Counted from the stretch's first letter, positions 16,095 through 25,221 are shown. The stretch is DNA of 64,000 nt from Bacteroidota bacterium (GCA_003246455.1 QKAF01000055.1:1-64000); one strand, 5' to 3'. Notes: generated by a model not told the origin, from the letters alone. Numbers and translations: made by a program.

Positions 16095-17621
16095 CTAGAA
16101 AAAATACACCAGCCAGATAATAACGAAAATCGGGAGCAGTATCGGGATGGAGAAACGGAGCATGTAGCCGAAAAATGACGGCATACGGGCTCCGGACTGC
16201 TCGGCGATGGATTTGACCATGAAATTGGGCGCGTTGCCGATGTAGGTCATCGCGCCGAAGAATACCGCGGCCACGCTGATGGCCATCACGAACAGCGGCT
16301 GGACGCTGATCAGGTACGAGACGTTGATATCGTCGACGGGGACGGCGCCGGAGGCGACCAGCCCGCCGTGGTAATGCACGAGCGTCTCGACCGTCGTGCG
16401 GACTTCCTGCGAGTACTGCATGAAGTTCGGGGCCTGCATGGCGCCGTTGGCGATGACTTCCTGCACCTGCTGCACGAGTTGCGGACTGACGAGCAGACCC
16501 ACTTCCGCGCTGAGGAAGTTCAGGTACGTCGGCGCATTGTCGAGGAAGCTGGAGAGAATGCCCGTGCCCCAGTAAAACTGTCCCGCATGCGTGATGCCGA
16601 GGCTGCTGGCGTTGAGTTCGAGCCAGTCCAGCGCGGGGACCATCGTCGCGAAGAGGCCGAGGAACAGGAAGCCGACTTCCTTGATCGGGAAGAAATTGAA
16701 ATCGTTGGCCTTGTGGACGTGCTCCTTCGTCGTGAAGTAGGAGCCGACCGCGGCGGCGATCATGATGGCTTCGCGGACGAAAGGCGGGTCCTGGATGAAC
16801 ACGGCGACGAGGATCATCAGCAGGAAGCCGATGTTGTGCATCCCCTGCACCTTGGTGACGTCGCCCGCTTCGTTCTGCTGTTCGCGCACATGGGCCGGCA
16901 TCTTCATGTAGTAATACCAGTCGATGGCGATGAACACGGCGAGGACGATGACGATGGCGAGCACCCAGATGTGCCAGACGCTTTCAAGGACCCAGAAGAA
17001 GGGGATGCCCTTCAGATATCCGAGAAAAAGAGGCGGATCGCCGATGGGTGTCAGGCCGCCGCCGATGTTGCTGACGATGAAAATGAAGAAGATGATATGA
17101 TACGCGTGCAGGCGGCTCTTGTTGTTGCGCATGTACGGGCGGATCAGGATCATCGACGCGCCGGTCGTGCCGACGAGATTCGAGAGTACGGCGCCGATCG
17201 CCAGGATGATGGTGTTCTTCACCGGCGATGCGTAGCCCTTGAGATTGATGTGCATGCCGCCGGCAACGACGAACAGCGATCCGACAAGGCAGATGAAGCT
17301 GAAGTACTCGATGCCGGAGTGAAGCATGCGGACGGGGTTCTGCAGGAAAAAGACATAGTACACGATGGTGATCAGTCCCAGCACGATGGACACGTGGGGG
17401 AAGTAGTGCTCCCACCAGTGCTTGCTGATGAAGGGCATCAGGGCGATGGACAGCAGCAGCAGCACGAAGGGAATGATCATCAGGGGGTTGGGCTCGATAA
17501 TATGCACCGCTTCGCCTTCCGACGCGATCGCCGGAATCGAAAACAGCACCAGAGCCGCGAGCGTACCGAAGCACGCCGTGAGTACACGGGAGAGGGATTT
17601 CAAGAAGTCGCTCCTGATCAT
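16095..17621 (-). CDS. nhaD: NhaD-type Na+/H+ antiporter
   Basis: A 508-aa membrane protein of the ion transporter superfamily with an N-terminal signal-like segment and about 12 helices. The motif FIVSNIGGGLTPIGDPPLFLGYLKG region, the NNK segment and SSFLDNAPTYLNFL are typical of NhaD antiporters and the wider ArsB/NhaD group. NhaD exchanges sodium for protons. Its ATG overlaps the nuoM stop by 4 bp (ATGA) and nuoN follows after about 40 bp, so it is clearly part of the complex I transcript. From memory, a comparable arrangement has been reported in Rhodothermus marinus; I could not check this. Confidence 0.88.
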   Translation of the reverse strand: MIRSDFLKSLSRVLTACFGTLAALVLFSIPAIASEGEAVHIIEPNPLMIIPFVLLLLSIALMPFISKHWWEHYFPHVSIVLGLITIVYYVFFLQNPVRMLHSGIEYFSFICLVGSLFVVAGGMHINLKGYASPVKNTIILAIGAVLSNLVGTTGASMILIRPYMRNNKSRLHAYHIIFFIFIVSNIGGGLTPIGDPPLFLGYLKGIPFFWVLESVWHIWVLAIVIVLAVFIAIDWYYYMKMPAHVREQQNEAGDVTKVQGMHNIGFLLMILVAVFIQDPPFVREAIMIAAAVGSYFTTKEHVHKANDFNFFPIKEVGFLFLGLFATMVPALDWLELNASSLGITHAGQFYWGTGILSSFLDNAPTYLNFLSAEVGLLVSPQLVQQVQEVIANGAMQAPNFMQYSQEVRTTVETLVHYHGGLVASGAVPVDDINVSYLISVQPLFVMAISVAAVFFGAMTYIGNAPNFMVKSIAEQSGARMPSFFGYMLRFSIPILLPIFVIIWLVYFF

Positions 17622-19162
17622 TTCGATGGTGATACAGAGGTTGTGAATATTTCACCCCGCTGTACCTGCTCGATCTTCTCTACCACGCGCTGTACCGAAC
17701 TCTCCGATTTGGAGAGGAAGGTGCTCGGATAGACGCCGATCCACACGATGAAAAGCACGATTGGCAGGAGCAGCCCGATCTCACGTGCGGACAGATCGAC
17801 AAGTTTGGCATTTTCCGGACTTCTGGATTCTCCGAACACCACGCGCTGGAACATCCACAGCATGTACACGGCCGCGAACACCACGCCGGTGGACGCGAAC
17901 ACGACATACCAGATGGAGCCGAGCACCTGTGACTGGAAGGATCCGATCAGAACGAGGAATTCTCCAATAAAGCCGTTGAGTCCGGGAAGGCCGATGGAAG
18001 ACAGTGTCACGATCAGGAAAAATGTCGAGAACACCGGGATCTGTCGGGCGAGTCCGCCGAACTCTTCAATCATGCGCGTGTGGCGCCGATCGTAAATCAT
18101 ACCCACGATGAGGAACAGCGCGCCGGTGGAAAGGCCGTGGTTGAGCATCTGGATGAGCCCGCCCTGAAGACCCTGCACCGTCACACCGAAGATGCCCAGA
18201 AGAATGAAGCCCATGTGGCTGACGGAAGAGTACGCCACGAGCTTTTTCACGTCCTTCTGAACCATCGAAACGAGCGCCCCGTAAATGATGCCGATCACGC
18301 CGAGCACGGACAGCAGGGAGGCGAATTCAAGTGTAGACTGGGGAAAGAGCTGAAGATTGAAGCGAATGAGGCCGTAGGTGCCCATCTTGAGCAGCACACC
18401 GGCAAGAATGACCGAGCCGCCTGTCGGTGCCTGCACGTGTGCGTCAGGGAGCCACGTGTGCAGCGGAAAAGCCGGCACCTTGATCAGGAAGCTGAGCGCG
18501 AACGCGCCGAACATCCAGGCCTGGATATTCAGGGGAATGGTCGGTGCGATATCGAAAAGCTGTGTGATATCCGTTGTGAAAACCCCGCCCGGCAGCGTCG
18601 AGGCGTAGTAGCCGAGCCAGATGATGGCGATCAGCATCAGCAGCGATCCCACCATGGTGAAAATGAAGAACTTCACCGTCGCATAGATTCGTTCCTTGCC
18701 GCCCCAGATGCCGATGATGAAGTACATCGGGATCAGGATCAGTTCCCAGAACACGTAGAAAAGGAAGGTGTCGAGGGAAGAGAATACGCCGATCATCGCC
18801 GTCTCGAGCACCAGCATCAGGGCGACGTATGCCGCGGTCTGTTTCTGCACGGATTTCCATGACGAGATCAGCACGATGGGGGTAAGGAAGGTCGTCAGCA
18901 CGACGAGCAGCATCGAAATGCCGTCGAGTCCGATGTGGTAGCTGACATTCAGCGACGGGATCCAGCTCACTTTTTCCACAAACTGCATCGCGGGATTCGC
19001 CGGATCGTATTCGAAATACAGCAACAGCGAAATCACGAAGGTGATGAGGGAGAAAAGCAGCCCGGTCCATCGGACGGCATTGTCGCTGCGGCGGGCCAGC
19101 AGAACTGCGGCGGCGCCGATGAGCGGAAGAAACAGGATGAAGTTCAATACGTGTGGGATCAT
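17618..19162 (-). CDS. nuoM: NADH-quinone oxidoreductase subunit M
   Basis: A 514-aa antiporter-like subunit of complex I. Diagnostic segments are GLDGISMLLVVLTTFLTP, FYVFWELILIPMYFIIGIWGG, LHTWLPDAHVQAPTGGSVI, LLKMGTYGLIRF and KLVAYSSVSHMGFILLGIFG. The Glu in the FWE helix and the Lys in LLKMG, needed for proton translocation in this family, are present. It follows nuoL by 8 bp and overlaps nhaD by 4 bp. Confidence 0.97.
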   Translation of the reverse strand: MIPHVLNFILFLPLIGAAAVLLARRSDNAVRWTGLLFSLITFVISLLLYFEYDPANPAMQFVEKVSWIPSLNVSYHIGLDGISMLLVVLTTFLTPIVLISSWKSVQKQTAAYVALMLVLETAMIGVFSSLDTFLFYVFWELILIPMYFIIGIWGGKERIYATVKFFIFTMVGSLLMLIAIIWLGYYASTLPGGVFTTDITQLFDIAPTIPLNIQAWMFGAFALSFLIKVPAFPLHTWLPDAHVQAPTGGSVILAGVLLKMGTYGLIRFNLQLFPQSTLEFASLLSVLGVIGIIYGALVSMVQKDVKKLVAYSSVSHMGFILLGIFGVTVQGLQGGLIQMLNHGLSTGALFLIVGMIYDRRHTRMIEEFGGLARQIPVFSTFFLIVTLSSIGLPGLNGFIGEFLVLIGSFQSQVLGSIWYVVFASTGVVFAAVYMLWMFQRVVFGESRSPENAKLVDLSAREIGLLLPIVLFIVWIGVYPSTFLSKSESSVQRVVEKIEQVQRGEIFTTSVSPSK

Positions 19163-19170
19163 CGCTTCTA

Positions 19171-21108
19171 TCAGCTGAAAATGAGGAGACCGAGTACGAC
19201 AACGAGACCGAGAACGACCAGGGCTGCATAGTTCTGCACCACGCCGGTCTGCACATAGCGCATCATTGCGCTGACCCAGCCCGTCGTTTTTGCCAGGCCG
19301 TTGACGGCGCCGTCAATGATGCGGACGTCGAACACACGGTAGAGGAACGATTCGCTGGTCCTGACCAGCGGACGCACGACGCTGCCGTTGTAGATTTCGT
19401 CCACGTAATACTTGTTAGAAAGCAGGCGGTACAGGAAACCGGTTTTCGCGGCGATACGCTTGTCCGCCTCCGGATCCGCAAGGAACATGCGGCGGCCGAA
19501 CCAGAATCCGGTGACGGCGATGACGACGCTGATACCCATCATGAGGTATTCGGTCGTATGACTCGAATGCTCCGACAGCGCCATCGTATGATGGGCCTGC
19601 GCGAAGACGGGGTGCAGCCAGTGCTCGATCGCGTTGCCGCCGCCGAGCACTGCCGGGATGCCGACGAAGCCGCCGAGAATAGCGAGTCCTGCCAGCACGA
19701 TGAGGGGAATGGTCATCGTCGCGGGCGACTCATGCGGATGCTTGTCCTTCGCCCAGCGGGGCTCGCCTTCAAACGTCAGCGTGACCATGCGGAACATGTA
19801 GAACGCGGTCATGAGCGCGGCGGAGGCACCGATGATCCAGAGCACCAGGGAGCCGTCGGAGAAAGCTTTCCAGAGAATTTCATCCTTGGAGAAGAAGCCC
19901 GACAGCGGCGGGAAACCCGCGATGGCGAAGCTGGAAATCAGGAAGGTCCAGTAGGTTTTCGGCATGACTTTCTTCAGGCCGCCCATGTGGCGGATGTCCT
20001 GCTCCTCATGCATGGCGTGGATCACGGATCCAGAGCCGAGGAAGAGACAGGCCTTGAAGAATGCATGCGTCATGACATGGAAAATGCCGGCGGTGAACGC
20101 GCCGACACCGAGAGCGAGAAACATGTATCCGAGCTGGCTGACCGTGGAATAGGCCAGGACTTTCTTGATGTCGTTCTGTGCGATGCCGATCGATGCGGCC
20201 ATGATGGCGGTGAGAGCGCCGACAATGGCGACGATCATCATCGTGGTCGGCGCCAGCGCGTACAGCGCGGAGTTGCGCGCGACCATGTAGACGCCTGCCG
20301 TGACCATGGTCGCGGCATGGATGAGCGCGCTGACCGGGGTGGGACCCGCCATTGCATCCGGGAGCCAGATGAAGAGCGGAATCTGCGCTGACTTTCCTGT
20401 CGCCCCGATGAACAGCAGGAGCGTGATCCAGAACATCGTGTTGTTGCCGACCGCAAGCGTTTCGGCGCCGCCCATGACCTCGCGGAAGGTCAGCGACCCG
20501 AACTCGCGGAAAATCAGGAACATGCCGATCATGAAGGCAAAATCGCCGATGCGGTTCACCCAGAAGGCCTTGTTCGCGGCGTCGCCGGTCCACGTGATGC
20601 CGGTACCCGGGAATTTCTTGTCGTACCAGAATCCGATCAGCAGGTAGGAACAGAGTCCCACGCCTTCCCAGCCGAGGAACATCAGCAGGTAGTTGTCCGC
20701 AAGCACCAGGTTGAGCATTGCGAAAATGAACAGATTCAGGTAGGTGAAGAAGCGCCAGAATCCGCGGTCCCCGTGCATGTATCCGATGGAATACACGTGG
20801 ATGAGGAAGCCCACGCCGGTGACGACCAGCGTCATCAGGATGGACAGCTGATCGATCTGGTACGCGGCCGACACCTTGAAGCTGCCCGCTGCGATCCAGG
20901 TGAACAGGGTTACCACATGGCTCCGGCCGTCTTCGGGCATGCCGAGCATTTCGACGAAAATCCCCGCGGCGACCAGGAACGAGAGGCCGACAGCGGCGCT
21001 TCCGATCATCCCCACGAGGGTTTCGTTCTTGATTTTCCGACCGAAGAAGCCGTTGATGAACAGGCCGATCAGCGGGAAAAGTACGATGAGTCCGACGTAT
21101 TGATACAT
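19171..21108 (-). CDS. nuoL: NADH-quinone oxidoreductase subunit L
   Basis: A 645-aa antiporter-like subunit, the most distal of the membrane arm, with the long C-terminal lateral helix of the family. Diagnostic segments include LMFLGWEGVGLCSYLLIGFWY, IWLPDAMAGPTPVSALIHAATMV, VLAYSTVSQLGYMFLALG and AIAGFPPLSGFFSKDEIL. A 92-bp gap with a stem-loop separates it from nuoK. nuoM follows after 8 bp. Confidence 0.97.
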   Translation of the reverse strand: MYQYVGLIVLFPLIGLFINGFFGRKIKNETLVGMIGSAAVGLSFLVAAGIFVEMLGMPEDGRSHVVTLFTWIAAGSFKVSAAYQIDQLSILMTLVVTGVGFLIHVYSIGYMHGDRGFWRFFTYLNLFIFAMLNLVLADNYLLMFLGWEGVGLCSYLLIGFWYDKKFPGTGITWTGDAANKAFWVNRIGDFAFMIGMFLIFREFGSLTFREVMGGAETLAVGNNTMFWITLLLFIGATGKSAQIPLFIWLPDAMAGPTPVSALIHAATMVTAGVYMVARNSALYALAPTTMMIVAIVGALTAIMAASIGIAQNDIKKVLAYSTVSQLGYMFLALGVGAFTAGIFHVMTHAFFKACLFLGSGSVIHAMHEEQDIRHMGGLKKVMPKTYWTFLISSFAIAGFPPLSGFFSKDEILWKAFSDGSLVLWIIGASAALMTAFYMFRMVTLTFEGEPRWAKDKHPHESPATMTIPLIVLAGLAILGGFVGIPAVLGGGNAIEHWLHPVFAQAHHTMALSEHSSHTTEYLMMGISVVIAVTGFWFGRRMFLADPEADKRIAAKTGFLYRLLSNKYYVDEIYNGSVVRPLVRTSESFLYRVFDVRIIDGAVNGLAKTTGWVSAMMRYVQTGVVQNYAALVVLGLVVVLGLLIFS

Positions 21109-21155
21109 GGATCCTGAGGTACGTTAAAAGACTGATTCAGATGGATAGAAGCGTG

Positions 21156-21190
21156 ACCGCTCCGCTGCGCTTCAGCAGCGGGGGAGCGTC
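21156..21190 (-). other. stem-loop between nuoK and nuoL
   Basis: An 11-bp interrupted stem (CGCTCC + GCTGC pairing with GCAGC + GGAGCG, with a GGG bulge) lies in the nuoK-nuoL gap. There is no T-run after it on the minus strand, so it is not a standard terminator. It may affect message processing or the relative amounts of the operon's subunits; that is inference. Confidence 0.5.
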
Positions 21191-21200
21191 CGCCGGGCAA

Positions 21201-21503
21201 TTACCATTTGAGGATGTTGACCTCGTTGATATTGACCGTCTGCTTGTTGCGGAACAGGGCGATCACGATCGCGAGACCGACCGCCGCTTCCGCCGCCGCC
21301 ACGGCCATGACAAAGAACACGAACATCTGTCCCGCCTCGTTGCCGAGATACGAAGAGAAGGCGACGAAGGTCAGGTTCACCGAATTGAGCATCAGTTCGA
21401 TGCACATGAATATGATGATCGCGTTGCGCCGCGTGAGCACGCCCACCACGCCGGTGATGAACATGACGGCGCTGAGAATCAGATAGTAATGAACTGGAAT
21501 CAT
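21201..21503 (-). CDS. nuoK: NADH-quinone oxidoreductase subunit K
   Basis: A 100-aa protein with three transmembrane helices, the normal length of NuoK. Segments [30 protein letters not shown] and [25 protein letters not shown] are the family hallmark, with the two membrane Glu residues of the proton channel (IELM and AAEAA). It begins about 28 bp after nuoJ. Confidence 0.97.
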   Translation of the reverse strand: MIPVHYYLILSAVMFITGVVGVLTRRNAIIIFMCIELMLNSVNLTFVAFSSYLGNEAGQMFVFFVMAVAAAEAAVGLAIVIALFRNKQTVNINEVNILKW

Positions 21504-21531
21504 ATGCTATGCTGTAATGATATCGTGGAGA

Positions 21532-22053
21532 TCAGGGGAAACGCTTTTTTGCTATGACAACCGCACCGAGCATGGCGGCGAGGAGGAGAATCGAGGTCAG
21601 TTCGAACGGGAAGACGTATGAGGAGAAAAGCACGTCTCCGATGTGCTGCACCGTCCCGTTGGCGACGGCGAGCGGGGACTGCTGCTGCATCCTGTCGAGC
21701 GTATCCCCACCCATCCAGCCGATGGCTTCGATCAGCATCGCCAGGGTGAGGAGGGCAAAGAGCAGGGAGGCGTAGTGGCGCTTCGTCAGGGTTTCGCGCA
21801 GGGGCTCTTCATCCTGCAGGTTCAGCAGCATGATGACGAACAGCACGAGGACCATGATGGCGCCGGCGTACACGAGTATCTGGATGATCGCGACGAACTG
21901 CGCGTTCAGCGTCAGATACATCCCCGCGAGGGCGATGAAATTGAGGATCAGGAAGAGAGCGCTGTTGACGGGATTGGCGCGCGTGATCATCAGAATCCCC
22001 GAAAGGACAGCCACCGCAGCCAATACTAAGAAAACGATCAATTCGGATGACAC
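21532..22053 (-). CDS. nuoJ: NADH-quinone oxidoreductase subunit J
   Basis: A 173-aa membrane subunit with five helices. NPVNSALFLILNFIALAGMYLTL and FVAIIQILVYAGAIMVLVLFVIMLLNL are the NuoJ signature. It is the first gene of this complex I block, with its own promoter about 40-70 bp upstream; nuoA to nuoI are not in the window. The next gene upstream, pabC, is also leftward but unrelated, so the complex I genes are split into at least two loci. Confidence 0.95.
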   Translation of the reverse strand: MSSELIVFLVLAAVAVLSGILMITRANPVNSALFLILNFIALAGMYLTLNAQFVAIIQILVYAGAIMVLVLFVIMLLNLQDEEPLRETLTKRHYASLLFALLTLAMLIEAIGWMGGDTLDRMQQQSPLAVANGTVQHIGDVLFSSYVFPFELTSILLLAAMLGAVVIAKKRFP

Positions 22054-22093
22054 AATTTCTCCGATATGGGATGGGAATCAGCTCGTAATCATA

Positions 22094-22125
22094 CGAATAT
22101 AGCCCAGCACGGTGTTTGTTACAAA
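22094..22125 (-). promoter_or_regulatory. promoter of the nuoJ operon
   Basis: On the minus strand TTTG (22122-22125) is followed after 20 nt by TATATTCG (22094-22101), a 7/8 match to TAnnTTTG with the full TTTG -33 element. The predicted start is about 35 bp upstream of nuoJ. It shows that nuoJKLM-nhaD-nuoN-nnr can be transcribed independently of the pab genes. Confidence 0.62.
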
Positions 22126-22173
22126 CAGCTCCGGTATTCGCGGCACCGCGGCGCGGGGGTGGAGGCGCCGGGG

Positions 22174-23004
22174 TCAGGAAAACGCCGCCGCTTCCCATTC
22201 CTCGCGGAGCGAGGAGAGGAACAGCGAGTCCGGCGCGGGAATTTGGGTATCATTTATTCTCCCGACCGGGAAGGGCCCGAGGAGGGCATTGCACACGCAG
22301 ACGGAACCGCCGTCGACCAGTTCGTCGGGAGACATCGGGGCCTCGACCACCTCGCCGCCCCTGTCGCGGACAAGCCCGGCGATCACCTCCCGCGTTATCC
22401 CGCGCAGCGCGTCCGGGGAGGCGGGCAGGTACAGCGTTCCTCCGCGGAACACCAGCAGCGATGCTGCCGACGTCTCCGACACGTGTCCCTGCCGGTCGAA
22501 GAGTATCACATCGTCATATCCGCGTGAGTGGGCGGCATGCAGCGCGGATCGGTATGCGAGGTAGCTGGTGGTTTTGTGCACCGCGACCGGGGAAGCCAGC
22601 ACGGTGCCGGGCATCCGCAGCTTCCACGGGATATGCAGACTCGGACGGATGTACGGGATGGCGCTGACGAGCAGCGTTCCTCCCCGATGCGAGATGTGCA
22701 CGCTCGTGTCCCCCGGCGTGACGAGCACCTTCACCCGTGTCGGCATGCCGTCGAGTCCGTTGCGCGCGAGCAGTTCTTCCACGATCGAACGGATCTCCGC
22801 ATCTCCATGGGGGCATTCGATATCGAGTTCGCCGCAGGAGACGCGCAGGCGCTCCATGTGCCGGCGAAAGTACCAGGGTTTCCCGTCCGTGGCGAGAAGG
22901 GTCTCGAAGACGCCGGCGCCAAAGAGGAAGCCGGCATCGAACGCGGAAACTTTCGCTTCGACGGCGGGAATGAAATCGGTATCGAGGTAGACGAGCGGCT
23001 GCAT
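22174..23004 (-). CDS. pabC: class IV aminotransferase-fold enzyme, probable aminodeoxychorismate lyase
   Basis: A 276-aa fold-type IV PLP enzyme. The PLP lysine is in VHKTTSYLAYRSA, and the C-terminal phosphate-binding segment is SETSAASLLVFRGGTLYLP. The family includes branched-chain and D-amino-acid transaminases and aminodeoxychorismate lyase. Directly after pabA and pabB, the best call is PabC, which releases pyruvate from aminodeoxychorismate to give p-aminobenzoate for folate. Last gene of the pab operon, 12 bp after pabB. Confidence 0.82.
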   Translation of the reverse strand: MQPLVYLDTDFIPAVEAKVSAFDAGFLFGAGVFETLLATDGKPWYFRRHMERLRVSCGELDIECPHGDAEIRSIVEELLARNGLDGMPTRVKVLVTPGDTSVHISHRGGTLLVSAIPYIRPSLHIPWKLRMPGTVLASPVAVHKTTSYLAYRSALHAAHSRGYDDVILFDRQGHVSETSAASLLVFRGGTLYLPASPDALRGITREVIAGLVRDRGGEVVEAPMSPDELVDGGSVCVCNALLGPFPVGRINDTQIPAPDSLFLSSLREEWEAAAFS

Positions 23005-23016
23005 GAAATGTGCTCC

Positions 23017-24492
23017 TTAATCAAGTTCGGTGCGGACACCCGCGAGCTGGAAAAATGTACGTCCTTTGTGCAGGGTTTCATAGTACTCATCCATTGGATC
23101 CGAATCGTACACGATGCCGCCTCCGACGGAAAGATGGCAGAGGCCGTCGTGCACGATGGCGGTCCGGATGGCGATATTGAAATCGGCGCGGCCGTCGGCG
23201 CGGATGTACCCGACACTGCCGGTATACACATGCCGGGTTTCAGGCTCGATCGCGTCGATGATTTCCATAGCACGGATTTTCGGACATCCGGTGATGGATC
23301 CGCCGGGGAACAGCGCACGGAAAATGTCTCCGATGCTCCTGTCCGGCAGCAGCCGGCCTTCGACCACCGAGACCAGGTGCTGCACATTCGCGTACAACTC
23401 GACCTGTTTGTGCGCGGCGACGCGGACGCTTCCGGCCGCACAGATTTTTCCCAGGTCGTTGCGTTCGAGATCGACGATCATCGACAGCTCGGCGTCGTCT
23501 TTCGGACTGCTGCGCAGTTCGTCGGCCAAACGGCGGTCTTCCGCTTCGCTGCCGCCGCGGGGACGCGTGCCTTTGATCGGGCGCGTCTCGATCCGCGTGC
23601 CATCGGTACAGAAGAAACGCTCCATCGACGTGGACAGCACCTGGTGGTCGCCGGCATCCACCCAGGCGTAAAACGGTGCGGGATTCGCCATGAAGAGGCG
23701 GATCCAGAGGGCGAACGGATCCTCTTTCAGCGCGAATCGATAGCGCTGGGACAGGTTGACCTGGTACACATCCCCTTCGTAAATGTGCTCGCGGATCCGC
23801 TGCACCGCCGCGGGATAGCTCTCCGCATCGAATCCTCGATCAGGCGGTGGATGTTCGGATCCTTCCCCATGCCCGGCGGGACTGGTAAGGTGTTCCGCTG
23901 CCGCCGTCGTCCCTGTTCCCGCACGGGAATCACGCACCGCTGTGATCGCCGGAAGAATGCCTGTCTCGTCCGACCACTCGATCCGGCGACGGAGGAACGC
24001 GGCCGATTCCCGTTCGAAGACATGCAGCACCGTCGGCCAGCACAGCCAGATGTCGGGCAGGTTCAGCAGATCCTGCGTGGTGGCCGGAAGTTTCTCGATG
24101 GCGCGGCCCGCTTCGTACGCCACATAGCCGGCGATCAGTGGCGGAAGGTCTTGCACATCGTCCATTCCCCAGTGTTCGACGAGCGCGTCGAGCGCCGCGA
24201 AGGGATCGGCCTCGAACTGCACGACACCGCCAGCATGTTCGAGGCGGCAGCGGCCGTTCTTTGCCGAGAAAATGAGGGCGGGTCGCAGTGCCGCGTAGGA
24301 AGTGCGGCTGCACGGATGGTCGCCGCCGCTGAGCAGAATGACATGAGGCAGTCCGTCCGCCGCCGCATGCGCGTGCTCCGCGAATGCCGTTTCCGTACCC
24401 GGGAGGCCGCCGGTCGGCTGCGCCGCGTCATCTTCGACGATTCGGGCCCGCAGGCGGGGCAGCGGAGGAAGGGCGAATCCGGCGCGGTTCAA
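23017..24492 (-). CDS. pabB: aminodeoxychorismate synthase component I
   Basis: A roughly 491-aa chorismate-binding enzyme. The C-terminal catalytic part is clear: GDVYQVNLSQRY, PIKGTRPRG, LERNDLGKIC, FPGGSITGCPKIRAMEIID and GGGIVYDSDP. The Lys in PIKGTRPRG and the absence of anthranilate-type hallmarks fit PabB, which aminates chorismate using ammonia from PabA. I start it at TTG 24492, whose last two bases are the first two of the pabA stop TGA, with AGGAG 7 nt upstream. A longer in-frame extension would run through all of pabA in another frame and was rejected. A Gly/Pro-rich insertion lies near residues 200-220. Confidence 0.88.
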   Translation of the reverse strand: MNRAGFALPPLPRLRARIVEDDAAQPTGGLPGTETAFAEHAHAAADGLPHVILLSGGDHPCSRTSYAALRPALIFSAKNGRCRLEHAGGVVQFEADPFAALDALVEHWGMDDVQDLPPLIAGYVAYEAGRAIEKLPATTQDLLNLPDIWLCWPTVLHVFERESAAFLRRRIEWSDETGILPAITAVRDSRAGTGTTAAAEHLTSPAGHGEGSEHPPPDRGFDAESYPAAVQRIREHIYEGDVYQVNLSQRYRFALKEDPFALWIRLFMANPAPFYAWVDAGDHQVLSTSMERFFCTDGTRIETRPIKGTRPRGGSEAEDRRLADELRSSPKDDAELSMIVDLERNDLGKICAAGSVRVAAHKQVELYANVQHLVSVVEGRLLPDRSIGDIFRALFPGGSITGCPKIRAMEIIDAIEPETRHVYTGSVGYIRADGRADFNIAIRTAIVHDGLCHLSVGGGIVYDSDPMDEYYETLHKGRTFFQLAGVRTELD

Positions 24493-25064
24493 CGTTCTGC
24501 TCCTGCGGCGAGGGCGAGGAAATTCCGGGCCATCGCGTCGCCGAATGCCGTGAGGAATGACTCGGGGTGAAACTGCACCGCGTGCATCGGAAGCGCCAGG
24601 TGACGCAGACCCATGACCGTGCCGTCTTCGCACCAGGCGCACGCAGCGATCTGATCGGACGCGCGTTCTATGGCGAGCGAGTGATACCGTGCCGCGGGGA
24701 ACGGGGTGGGAAGTCCCGCGAATATTCCCTGCCCATCGTGCCGGACGGCATGCGCTTTTCCGTGCACCGGCGCGGGTGCGTGCACCGTCCGTCCGCCGAA
24801 ATACTCGTTGATGACCTGCATGCCGAGACAGACACCGAGCACCGGGATGCGCGCGTGCCAGTGCGCGAGCGCTTCCCGGCTGACGCCGCTGTCCCGCGGC
24901 GTTCCGGGTCCCGGCGATATGCACAGGGCGTCGGGGCGAATTTCGACGAGCTCGTCCAGCGGGGCGCTGTTGCGGCGCACCGTGACCTCCGCTCCCTGCG
25001 CCGCGAACAGCTGCGCGAGATTGTAGGTGAAGGAATCGAAATTGTCGATAATCAGCATTCGCAT
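24489..25064 (-). CDS. pabA: glutamine amidotransferase, aminodeoxychorismate/anthranilate synthase component II
   Basis: A 191-aa class I glutamine amidotransferase. DNFDSFTYNLAQ, SPGPGTP, the nucleophile Cys 79 in GVCLGMQ and AVQFHPESFLT (His and Glu of the triad) are all present. PabA and TrpG are hard to tell apart, and one protein often serves both pathways. The pabB and pabC neighbours favour folate use. It overlaps pabB by 4 bp. A tRNA-Thr terminator lies just upstream, so the operon starts between 25064 and 25104. Confidence 0.93.
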   Translation of the reverse strand: MRMLIIDNFDSFTYNLAQLFAAQGAEVTVRRNSAPLDELVEIRPDALCISPGPGTPRDSGVSREALAHWHARIPVLGVCLGMQVINEYFGGRTVHAPAPVHGKAHAVRHDGQGIFAGLPTPFPAARYHSLAIERASDQIAACAWCEDGTVMGLRHLALPMHAVQFHPESFLTAFGDAMARNFLALAAGAER

Positions 25065-25103
25065 GGTTATCGCAAAATACGGGAGAAAGACCGTGGGGAG
25101 AAA

Positions 25104-25134
25104 TAAAAAACCCGCCGTGCTGCGGCGGGTTTTT
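25104..25134 (-). terminator. intrinsic terminator of tRNA-Thr
   Basis: A perfect CCCGCCG/CGGCGGG stem with a 5-nt loop. On the minus strand it is followed by TTTTTTATTT. It lies 7 bp after the tRNA-Thr 3' end and insulates pabA. The plus strand also has a short T-run. Confidence 0.88.
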
Positions 25135-25140
25135 CGGGGG

Positions 25141-25213
25141 AGCCATCCATCGGACTCGAACCGACGACCTGCTCATTACGAGTGAGCTGCTCTACCAACT
25201 GAGCTAGGATGGC
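25141..25213 (-). tRNA. tRNA-Thr (anticodon CGT)
   Basis: A 73-nt cloverleaf on the minus strand. Acceptor arms GCCATCC/GGATGGC, D-arm with AGCTCAGTTGGTAGAGC, anticodon stem GCTCA/TGAGC around loop CTCGTAA (anticodon CGT, codon ACG), and T-arm with GGTTCGAGTCC. No CCA is encoded; the discriminator is T. It has its own promoter and terminator. Confidence 0.96.
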
Positions 25214-25221
25214 GGAGAACC

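Noticed and set aside
16095-17621. nhaD as a recent mobile insertion in the nuo operon
   Set aside because: No repeats, transposase or composition change; the 4-bp overlap with nuoM argues for an established operon member.
24493-25176. N-terminal extension of pabB through pabA
   Set aside because: The extension lies in another frame of pabA and is Arg/Ala-rich noise; the TTG start with AGGAG explains pabB better.
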